Below, one piece after another: positions 5,723 through 12,213 of a stretch of DNA of 12,213 nucleotides. The position numbers and the translations under genes were made by a program. The DNA is from Deltaproteobacteria bacterium (GTDB taxonomy: Bacteria > Desulfobacterota > Syntrophia > Syntrophales > UBA2210): positions 1-12,213 of the forward strand of contig JAFGPZ010000048.1 of NCBI GenBank assembly GCA_016935935.1, in the 5' to 3' direction. The first letter of the stretch is position 1. Every line of letters starts with the position of its first letter. The notes beneath the pieces are model-generated. The model ran no database searches, was not told the DNA's origin, and saw only the letters and a list, made by a program, of their open reading frames with translations.

Positions 5723-8353
5723 CTACAATGCCCTTTCCTCTATAGTCGTTTCTGCGGTATATCTTTCATAACTTTTGAGTCCCGTCAGTTCGTATGCCTT
5801 CACTTTCATCCCCACACGTTTGCGATGGGCTCTCGATATCTTGATTTCCCTCACATCAATGGGAGATTGCGCCGCTCGCAGAGTTTTATCACTTATGACA
5901 ATCCCGTTCGGTATAGTCTTGGCAACCTCCTGAAGTCTGAATACTGTATTGACAGATTCTCCTATTACAGTATAATCCATTTTTTTCTCAAAACCAATGT
6001 TCCCCACCACGGCTTCACCAGTATGAATGCTTATCCCTATCGTAACCGACATGCCTGATTGTTTATTGAAGTATTCGTTCATCTCCCTTATCGCATTTTG
6101 CATCTCCAGTGCGGCATTAATGGCATTGTCTGCATCAGCATAGCTTGATATTGGCGCGCCGAATAGAGCAAGAAACCCGTCGCCCAGATATTTATCCACA
6201 ATCCCATGGTTTGCAAAAACGATCTCTCCCATAGTGGAAAAAAAGTAGTTTAAGAGGGCAACTGTTTTCTGCGAACCTATCTCCATTGCCATTACAGAAA
6301 ATCCCCGTATATCTATATTAAGGAACGTAAGTGTTCTTAATTCCTCTATTACTCCCTTTTCATGTTCTATTCCATGTACAATCTTGTCCACTATCGCCTC
6401 GGGTACAAATTTCTGGAACATTTGGCGCATACCCCTTTCCTGCTCAGCCATTAATAGGGTTTCCTGGTAGAGACGTGCATTTTCGATGGCAATACTGACA
6501 GACGAGGCTATTGACTGCAGAAGGTATTGATCGTTGACACCAAAGTTCCCGCCAATCTTATTAATGACTTCTATGACGCCTATAACCCTGCCCTGTGAAA
6601 TAATCGGAACACATAAAACCGCCCTTGTAACAGATCCATTCATTGCATCGACTGTGGGATCAAACATTGAGGATAGTTTTACATTATTTTCTCTGACCGT
6701 CTCACCAAGGGCGGCAACATAACCTGCTATGCCCTGTCCTAGCCTTACTCTCATCTTTCTGAGTTTTGACACATCCATATTAAGGGCAACCTTGCACTCC
6801 AGTTCCTTGCCGTCTAACAAAAACAAAGAACCTTCCTCCACATTGACCACCATTTTTATCATGTCCATCGTGTATTGCAGCACTTTGGTCATTTCGAAGG
6901 TCGAAGAAGCGAGTGCGCTGCCAATTTGCTTAATCGTATCCAACTCACTGCTTCTTTTGGCAACAAGAAAAGACAGTTTGTTCTTTTCAACGGCCAGTGA
7001 AAACACACCGGCAAGATGCTTCATATATTCTCTGTATATTGGGATATCTATCGAGTCCTCCATGCAGATGATAAGGACGCCCGAAATAGCGCCACCGACC
7101 CTCAGTGGTGCAATGATAGCGGTCTTACCGCCGTTACTCCCAAGGATATCCTTATCCGTATTCTGGGACAGCTTCGCTATATCATCAACAGTAAGAATAT
7201 TCCCCTGCCTATACACCCTGTCTATTACAGACCCTTCAATTTTGTAGTGAGATCCCTTTGACATGCTGGTTTCAAAGGCAGCCAGAAAATCAAGAATTAT
7301 GATTTCATCGGGCTTATTCTCATCGGTAACCGCTAAAATAGCCATTCTGAATGGAATGGTAGACTTTATTTCGTTGAAGATGGACTGATACATTTCACTG
7401 TCCGCCAAGCTTGACCCCAGTATCTTGAAAAGTTTTCGCACCATCTCCTGTTTTTCAACATGTAGTGCTCCTTCTTTTCGCAGACGAATATTTTCATAGG
7501 TAAAGGCCGCATTGGACAAAAGAGGTGTCAACACATCTATGTCTTCCGTGCTGAATGGGGAATCGTCATTTCTCTTTGAAATATTAAGTACTCCTATAAT
7601 ATCTCGCATTGCCTTGATCGGCATAGAAATAAAGGATTTCGAGCCATACTGCGGCCGGTTCAGTCGTCCGAAGCGGTCGTCCGACTCCACATCACCTACC
7701 ACCAGAGGTGATTTATTGATGACCGCATACTTGGCGATGCTGGTTTCGTAATCTATCCGATCCCCAACTTTCACCTTATCTCCCAGCCCGATAGTGGCCT
7801 TTACAATAAAGGATTTATCATGCCTGGAGTCTTCTTCAATAACGAGGACAGATCCTATATCGGATTTCATTAGTTTCAGGGCTCTTTCCAGGGTAACGTA
7901 TAAGAGTTCGTCAGGATTAGAGGTTATGTAACAGAGATCTGAAAGTTCTTTTAAAACAGACACTTCTGATACTTTTTCCACAAGATGCTCGTAAGTCTCC
8001 CTGAAACGCCCCTCAACGGCGTAAAAAGAACGAATGATGTTGTTTAATTCGTCGTGATCATTTGATTGTGGAATCAGGGACGTATCATTTTTTACTACTT
8101 TCGAAATATCCGTTGATATATGTTGAATCCTTTCGAACTCTTTTCGCAGAATGATAAGGCCCAGCAACGAAGAAACCAGAAAAGTAATAAAAAACAATAG
8201 GATATAGACACTACCCCGCAGATTGTAGTTAAGGAAAAAATAAAGGAAACCTAAAGAGGGCAGAAGAAAAAAAAGACCGAATGCTACTGTGAGTTTATAA
8301 TAGAGATTTTTATTGCCCAACGACAGATCTTTAATCCAGCCCATCTGTTTCAT
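5723..8353 (-). CDS. Membrane-anchored triple-GAF class III adenylate cyclase
   Basis: An 876-aa sensor enzyme making cAMP from ATP. Two transmembrane helices (about 21-41 and 48-69) with a very short external loop are followed by a charged linker and three GAF-like domains (about 135-290, 305-460, 475-630). A linker containing MRQMFQKFVPEAIVDKI (642-658) leads to the catalytic domain (about 672-860). Metal-binding D681 (NIDIRGFS) and D725 (KYLGDGFLALFG), the adenine-selecting pair K721 and D793 (MDYTVIGESVN), and transition-state N802 and R806 are all present, so it should be active and ATP-specific. GAF3 carries an NKFDE-type motif (N598 K599, F604, D608) typical of cyclic-nucleotide-binding GAFs. 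GGGGA 7 nt upstream supports the start. It heads the leftward gene run. Confidence 0.93.
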   Translation of the reverse strand: MKQMGWIKDLSLGNKNLYYKLTVAFGLFFLLPSLGFLYFFLNYNLRGSVYILLFFITFLVSSLLGLIILRKEFERIQHISTDISKVVKNDTSLIPQSNDHDELNNIIRSFYAVEGRFRETYEHLVEKVSEVSVLKELSDLCYITSNPDELLYVTLERALKLMKSDIGSVLVIEEDSRHDKSFIVKATIGLGDKVKVGDRIDYETSIAKYAVINKSPLVVGDVESDDRFGRLNRPQYGSKSFISMPIKAMRDIIGVLNISKRNDDSPFSTEDIDVLTPLLSNAAFTYENIRLRKEGALHVEKQEMVRKLFKILGSSLADSEMYQSIFNEIKSTIPFRMAILAVTDENKPDEIIILDFLAAFETSMSKGSHYKIEGSVIDRVYRQGNILTVDDIAKLSQNTDKDILGSNGGKTAIIAPLRVGGAISGVLIICMEDSIDIPIYREYMKHLAGVFSLAVEKNKLSFLVAKRSSELDTIKQIGSALASSTFEMTKVLQYTMDMIKMVVNVEEGSLFLLDGKELECKVALNMDVSKLRKMRVRLGQGIAGYVAALGETVRENNVKLSSMFDPTVDAMNGSVTRAVLCVPIISQGRVIGVIEVINKIGGNFGVNDQYLLQSIASSVSIAIENARLYQETLLMAEQERGMRQMFQKFVPEAIVDKIVHGIEHEKGVIEELRTLTFLNIDIRGFSVMAMEIGSQKTVALLNYFFSTMGEIVFANHGIVDKYLGDGFLALFGAPISSYADADNAINAALEMQNAIREMNEYFNKQSGMSVTIGISIHTGEAVVGNIGFEKKMDYTVIGESVNTVFRLQEVAKTIPNGIVISDKTLRAAQSPIDVREIKISRAHRKRVGMKVKAYELTGLKSYERYTAETTIEERAL

Positions 8354-8408
8354 GTTTCGATCCCCGATATAATCGTAACAGCAAAAACACCTTGGTTTCT
8401 AACATATT

Positions 8409-8422
8409 GACTGATATTAGTC
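8409..8422. repeat. Imperfect palindrome upstream of the cyclase gene
   Basis: GACTGATATTAGTC is self-complementary except at one symmetric pair (positions 5 and 10). It lies 56-69 nt upstream of the cyclase ATG, where a repressor or activator site could sit. No matching regulator family was recognised, and short near-palindromes arise by chance in AT-rich spacers. Confidence 0.2.
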
Positions 8423-8561
8423 TATTCTAATTTGTCTGTGTTCAATAAAATTGACGCTGCGACACTTATTAGCTTATATGGAATGCAGGCCTGTAGTTTT
8501 GCCTCAAAAGACGATACCTTTGATTCTATCACTTTTTATCTTTACTAATCTGATATTTTTA

Positions 8562-8591
8562 TTGACAAAAAGTCTCTTTAGCAACTATAAA
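8562..8591 (+). promoter_or_regulatory. Near-consensus sigma-70 promoter for the PilZ/cfa pair
   Basis: TTGACA (8562-8567, 6/6) and TATAAA (8586-8591, 5/6) are separated by 18 nt. Transcription would begin near 8598 and run rightward, leaving a leader of about 210 nt before the PilZ-protein start. The PilZ gene and cfa are separated by only 24 nt, so this promoter probably drives both. Confidence 0.7.
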
Positions 8592-8601
8592 TCAAGTCAC
8601 A

Positions 8602-8790
8602 TCACTCGGTGATGCCTGACCGTACAATTTTTATTAAAGACGACATTGGAGGATCTGAATTTCGAATAGTGGCGGCACTCCAGATAGTATTAATATCTAA
8701 AGGCGATCCTTGGAATGTTCTGACACACCGTAGCCCGACCGAATTATCCATTTTTCTTTTTCACTACTAAACCGGAAGCGGGACTCAAAT
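8602..8790 (-). pseudogene. Remnant of an FGE-sulfatase (SUMF1-like) domain gene, C-terminal stub
   Basis: On the minus strand, 8751 to 8602 translates as MDNSVGLRCVRTFQGSPL and onward to a TGA. SVGLRCVR closely resembles the conserved C-terminal vGFRCVR of formylglycine-generating-enzyme domains. Just upstream, in a different frame, lies LTFESRFRFSSEKEK, which resembles the preceding R-x-R-F-x-P-x-x-R stretch. The frames switch at the A-rich tract near 8750-8760. This reads as a decayed, frameshifted gene end, with the catalytic part absent and the PilZ gene now occupying the adjacent DNA. The identification rests on a short motif. Confidence 0.35.
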
Positions 8791-8808
8791 GTTAAGCTCG
8801 TTGAGACT

Positions 8809-10938
8809 ATGAGTAAGAACAACAAAATATATCCTCTCAGTGTTCTATCAAAAAGCAATGATGATCTCTCTAAGGAACAAGTGCTTTTACTTCCTTGTTC
8901 TTTCCGGCACAGAGACCTGGTGAATTGTCTTGATACCGCACAGAGAATAGACAAAAAAACATTTACCAATAAACTGAATCACATTCATTTTACGGGTGGG
9001 TACCTGCTCTTTCATCTCATAGATCCGCAATATGAAGAGGATATACTCATTAGGGCCTGTCCGGGACCCTTCCTTCATGAAAGAATAACATGCCAATGGT
9101 TTAACGACGACTTTGAGAATTTCCAGCATTATCATTTCAAGCATCTCATTATAGTAGATGGACTTTCCGTTACAGTAGCCCCCGTCAAGATAAAAAATAT
9201 TACCAAGTCTGATTTTTCCATCGAGTTCCCAAACGGCGTTTACAGTGTGGGCAAACGGCAGGCCAAACGCTACCAATGCCGCAATATCTTCTCCGAACTG
9301 AATCAGAGCGGATTGATGGCGCGGGGAACACTGATAGACTTCAGTTCTCTGGCGTTCCGTATCAGGTCGGCCCCCGATCCTCAATCTTCATTCCTCTGGT
9401 TCAACGCGATGGATCAAATCACTATCTCTCTGTACCGATATCAGGAACTTATCTTCTCGGGACCCTGCAGGTGCATCCGGGAAACCCACGATCTGCGTGA
9501 GAAAGAAGTCGTTCTCTCTCCGGTAAATACACATATTATGCGTTTTAAGAAAAAACCGGCGAGAAATCCTCGTGTCAAATTGAAGCCACCAGTCTACGTC
9601 ACTTTCACTCATCCTTTTTTTCACACTGCCGCCAGACTGGATGTTCATGATATCGCTATTTCCGGTTTGTCAGTGCGGGAAAAGTCCGATGAAAGTTGTC
9701 TCGTTCCCGGTATGATACTTTCGAACCTTAACATCGCCTTTTCGGGGATTTTACAGATATCCTGCAAGGCCCAGGTTGTATATCGTCGCACCGATAAAAA
9801 AGGCTACTGTCGGTGTGGTATTGCATTTCTGGATATGGACATAGTCACTTACCGCCGGCTAAGCAATATTATCATAAACAGTGTCGATAGCAGTGTCCGC
9901 ATATCCGACAGCGTTGATATAGATGGCCTGTGGGAATTTTTCTTTAATACAGGATTCATCTACCCGAAAAAATATGACCTCATTCAGGCAAACAGGGATA
10001 TTTACAGGGATACATACAAACGGCTCTACAGGGATAAACCTGAGATTGCCATGCATATCACATATCAGAAAAACGGGAAAATCTATGGTCACGCATCCAT
10101 GGTGAGGGCATATGAGCGGACCTGGATGTTTCACCATCTTGCAGCTTACCCTTTTGAAAAAAGACATACCGGTCTTCCGGTTCTGAGACAGATATTGCAC
10201 TATCTGTCGGGGTTGAGCTATCTTCCTTCAGTAAAATTCAATTATCTGATGTTCTATTTTCGCCCCGAGAACAGATTTCCCAATTACTTTTTTGGAGACC
10301 TCGTGAGAGATTTCAAGGATCCACGGAGATGTTCCCTCGATCTCTTTTCTTACAAGAGTTATATGAAACCTTCTTCAGCGGCACAACTGCCTCGAGGGTG
10401 GTCTTTAAAAGAATCTGAGCTGCTCGAGTTATCCGATTTGGAACGTTTCTATAATCACTGTTCAGGTGGGCTCCTTTTTAATGCTCTGAATCTGAAGAAT
10501 GAGTTTTCTGAAGACCCGTCTCTTGAAAAAATATATGAACAAAACGGTCTGATCCGAAGGTGTAAAACATATTCCCTGATCCACGGGCAGAAATTAGCGG
10601 CTCTGCTGATAGTGAATCAGTCAAACATGGGGCTCAATCTCGCCGAGATTCTCAACAACATCATGATTATCGTATGTAATAAGGCTGATCTCCCATGGGA
10701 AATCCTCACCTCCGCCATTGATAATTTTACCGGAATATACAGCACCGATACGGTACCTCTCATGATATTCCCCCATAACTATTGTGAGGACAAGGGTGTC
10801 ACCTTTGAGAAACAATATCTGTTGTGGCTGGCGGATATACAATATGGTGATGAATATCTGGAATATATGCGCAATAAAATGAGGATGAAAATTAGATTCC
10901 TTCTCAAATTTCTTATTAAAACGTACCTGAAACAATGA
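8809..10938 (+). CDS. Large PilZ-like protein with acyltransferase-like (GNAT-fold?) C-terminal half
   Basis: I do not recognise this 709-aa protein as a named family. It has no signal peptide or clear membrane helix. Residues 1-145 could be a PilZ-N-like (YcgR N-terminal) beta domain. The first PilZ-like segment (about 148-240) shows R154-YQC-R158 then D177-FSSLA182, i.e. RxxxR and DxSxxA, with the usual final Gly replaced by Ala. The second (about 248-350) has R252-NP-R255, D281-IAISG286 and a VVYRR...CGIAFLDM ending like PilZ domains, also degenerate. If either binds cyclic-di-GMP, the first is the better candidate. Residues about 395-520 (IYGHASMVRAYERTWMFHHLAA, then FRPENRFPNYFFGDL) and perhaps 530-690 look like GNAT-type acyltransferase folds; this is inference from pattern. 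No in-frame alternative start exists upstream before a stop. The start has only GAG nearby and overlaps a 7-codon frame. It is followed after 24 nt by cfa. Confidence 0.75.
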   Translation: MSKNNKIYPLSVLSKSNDDLSKEQVLLLPCSFRHRDLVNCLDTAQRIDKKTFTNKLNHIHFTGGYLLFHLIDPQYEEDILIRACPGPFLHERITCQWFNDDFENFQHYHFKHLIIVDGLSVTVAPVKIKNITKSDFSIEFPNGVYSVGKRQAKRYQCRNIFSELNQSGLMARGTLIDFSSLAFRIRSAPDPQSSFLWFNAMDQITISLYRYQELIFSGPCRCIRETHDLREKEVVLSPVNTHIMRFKKKPARNPRVKLKPPVYVTFTHPFFHTAARLDVHDIAISGLSVREKSDESCLVPGMILSNLNIAFSGILQISCKAQVVYRRTDKKGYCRCGIAFLDMDIVTYRRLSNIIINSVDSSVRISDSVDIDGLWEFFFNTGFIYPKKYDLIQANRDIYRDTYKRLYRDKPEIAMHITYQKNGKIYGHASMVRAYERTWMFHHLAAYPFEKRHTGLPVLRQILHYLSGLSYLPSVKFNYLMFYFRPENRFPNYFFGDLVRDFKDPRRCSLDLFSYKSYMKPSSAAQLPRGWSLKESELLELSDLERFYNHCSGGLLFNALNLKNEFSEDPSLEKIYEQNGLIRRCKTYSLIHGQKLAALLIVNQSNMGLNLAEILNNIMIIVCNKADLPWEILTSAIDNFTGIYSTDTVPLMIFPHNYCEDKGVTFEKQYLLWLADIQYGDEYLEYMRNKMRMKIRFLLKFLIKTYLKQ

Positions 10939-10962
10939 ACACTGCGACACAGGGGTGAACAT

Positions 10963-12123
10963 ATGTCAAAGGCGGAGGTATCCTCCATCAGAACAGATAC
11001 CAAAAAATCTCGCCATATATTCCTTGTTGAAAAAAAGGTGGGAACCCTCATTGAGGAGATGGTAAGAGTGGCTGGTATCGAACTGGGCAGGGATATGATC
11101 GTTCACGATCCTGCCATGTGGGCTGACTGGGCCAGTAGAGGGATCCTGGCCATCGGCGAAAGTTACATGGCAAAACAATGGGATTCTCCGCATATTGATC
11201 GAGTCATGGCAAAACTCTTCTCCATGCCTTCCGAAAAAAAGCGGCGTCTCTTCAGTTCATGGAAAACGAAGTTGCTGCTGTCAATTTATATGCTCTGTAA
11301 TCAGCAACGTCGGACGAAAGAGATTGAAGTTGCGGAAAAGCATTACGACCTGGGCAATGGATTCTTTCAATCCTGGCTGGATAAAAACATGCAATACAGC
11401 TGCGGCTACTGGAACGGTGCTATGACCCTTGATGAGGCCCAGTTGGCCAAGATGACAATGATTGCCCAAAAGTTGAAACTCTCTCCCGGTATGACTGTCT
11501 TAGACATCGGATGCGGGTGGGGTGGTCTGGGCAGATTTCTTGTCAAGAAATACGGCGTAAAGGTAACCGGCATCAATATTTCGAAAGAACAGACAGTATG
11601 GTGCCGCGACAAGGTCATTGAAGAAGGGTTACAGGATTCATTTGAGTCTCTTAATCTGAGCTATCGTGACATCAAGGGAACGTGGGATCGAATTGTAACA
11701 GTGGGAATGATAGAGCATGTGGGACCGAAAAATTATCATGATTTTTTCGACATATGCAAGAGATGCCTTGCTGATAATGGGATTATGTTGCTCCAGACGA
11801 TAGGGTCCAACATATCAAAGGAAGTTCTTAGCGACAGGTGGTTGACACGATATATATTCCCCGGTGGATCACTGCCCTCGATTGCTCAGATTGCACGAGC
11901 CTCTGAAAAAAAACTTATTATAGAAGACCTTCAAAATTTCGGTCCCCATTACGACAAGACCCTTATGGCATGGTATGATAATTTCAGCAAAGTCAAAGAT
12001 GACCTTGATATGAGTGGTCAATTCATACGCATGTGGGAGTTTTATCTTCTTTACTGTGCCGCAGGTTTCCGCGAAAGAAAATCACAACTGTGGCAGTTCG
12101 TCCTTACAAAAAAAAGTAATTAG
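10963..12123 (+). CDS. cfa: Cyclopropane-fatty-acyl-phospholipid synthase
   Basis: An AdoMet-dependent enzyme that adds a methylene bridge across the double bond of unsaturated acyl chains in membrane phospholipids; it acts at the inner face of the cytoplasmic membrane. At 386 aa it matches E. coli Cfa (382). Visible family marks: N-terminal domain about 1-120, MQYSCGYW (143-150) with the conserved Cys147, AdoMet motif LDIGCGWGGLG (180-190), GMIEHVG (248-254) with E251 corresponding to the bicarbonate-binding Glu, RYIFPGGSLPS (296-306), and NFGPHYDKTLMAWYDNF (325-341) with a conserved Tyr. The start is supported by AGGGGTGA shortly upstream. Tight spacing to the PilZ-like gene implies co-transcription. 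Related methyl-branching or hydroxylating variants of the family cannot be excluded. Confidence 0.94.
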   Translation: MSKAEVSSIRTDTKKSRHIFLVEKKVGTLIEEMVRVAGIELGRDMIVHDPAMWADWASRGILAIGESYMAKQWDSPHIDRVMAKLFSMPSEKKRRLFSSWKTKLLLSIYMLCNQQRRTKEIEVAEKHYDLGNGFFQSWLDKNMQYSCGYWNGAMTLDEAQLAKMTMIAQKLKLSPGMTVLDIGCGWGGLGRFLVKKYGVKVTGINISKEQTVWCRDKVIEEGLQDSFESLNLSYRDIKGTWDRIVTVGMIEHVGPKNYHDFFDICKRCLADNGIMLLQTIGSNISKEVLSDRWLTRYIFPGGSLPSIAQIARASEKKLIIEDLQNFGPHYDKTLMAWYDNFSKVKDDLDMSGQFIRMWEFYLLYCAAGFRERKSQLWQFVLTKKSN

Positions 12124-12135
12124 TGCTATTGAAGC

Positions 12136-12157
12136 TCCCCGCAACAAGTTGCGGGGA
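12136..12157 (+). terminator. Strong hairpin after cfa
   Basis: TCCCCGCAAC / aa / GTTGCGGGGA forms a perfect 10-bp stem beginning 12 nt after the cfa stop. The tiny loop probably opens to CAAG in practice. No T-tract follows (aatctccgact), so it may be a non-canonical terminator or part of an intergenic repeat. A second CCCCGC (12204-12209) begins another possible stem at the window edge. Confidence 0.6.
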
Positions 12158-12213
12158 ATCTCCGACTGTTGAGGAAATTGTTTGTTTTATATTCGCTCGC
12201 TAACCCCGCCGCA

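Larger units (their letters stand above)
8354..8808. other. Divergent intergenic spacer (455 nt)
   Basis: This spacer separates the leftward cyclase and rightward PilZ genes. It contains a near-consensus rightward promoter (8562-8591), a small CATCAC-TCG-GTGATG hairpin (8600-8614) at the expected start of that transcript, a GGAGG (8648-8652) with no start codon at useful distance, a gene remnant on the minus strand, and an imperfect 14-bp palindrome nearer the cyclase. I could not identify a convincing leftward promoter for the cyclase, nor a known riboswitch. Confidence 0.7.

Noticed and set aside
8600..8614. CATCAC-TCG-GTGATG hairpin as a terminator or riboswitch stem
   Set aside because: Only 6 bp with no T-tract and no recognisable riboswitch core nearby, so it is mentioned only as part of the leader.
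8648..8652. GGAGG as a ribosome site for an unlisted small gene
   Set aside because: No ATG, GTG or TTG at a usable distance; the nearest frame ends after a few codons.
8887..9384. 165-codon minus-strand frame within the PilZ-like gene
   Set aside because: No family motifs or ribosome site, and the plus-strand gene shows coherent domains across the same DNA.
10127..10134. A second TGTTTCAC, one half of a parS site, inside the PilZ-like gene
   Set aside because: The following bases (CATCTTGC) bear no resemblance to the other half, so it is not a ParB site.

Overview
The window looks like chromosomal DNA of a Gram-negative, probably deltaproteobacterial (Desulfobacterota-like) organism. The Gram-negative call rests on an ADP-heptose epimerase for lipopolysaccharide core, a periplasmic HtrA protease and a Cfa-type lipid methyltransferase. 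The lineage call rests only on general style (large GAF/cyclase and PilZ signalling proteins, strong Shine-Dalgarno sites) and is weak. I see no mobile element, CRISPR array, tRNA or rRNA.

Layout. Seven genes run leftward from 8353 to the left edge: a membrane-anchored triple-GAF class III adenylate cyclase, a TrmJ-type tRNA methyltransferase, HldD, a fumarylacetoacetate-hydrolase-family enzyme, an HtrA/Deg protease, an endonuclease III-related glycosylase and a PHP-domain phosphoesterase cut off by the left edge. Cyclase and trmJ are 6 nt apart, and the glycosylase and PHP genes overlap by 20 nt. The other gaps are 59 to 125 nt. A divergent pair runs rightward: a 709-aa protein with two PilZ-like segments and a probable acyltransferase-like C-terminal half, then a cyclopropane-fatty-acyl-phospholipid synthase, ended by a GC-rich hairpin.

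The 455-nt divergent spacer holds a near-consensus sigma-70 promoter pointing at the PilZ/cfa pair, an unusually long leader, and what reads as the frameshifted C-terminal stub of a formylglycine-generating-enzyme (FGE-sulfatase) domain gene on the other strand.

The most striking non-coding signal is a perfect 16-bp parS centromere palindrome (TGTTTCACGTGAAACA, 262-277) inside the PHP coding sequence. It suggests the window lies in the ParB-bound, probably origin-proximal, part of a chromosome. A perfect FNR/CRP-type palindrome (TTGAT-N4-ATCAA) lies upstream of htrA. The most novel protein candidate is the PilZ-acyltransferase-like protein coupled to Cfa: a plausible cyclic-di-GMP-responsive membrane lipid module divergent from a cAMP-producing sensor.
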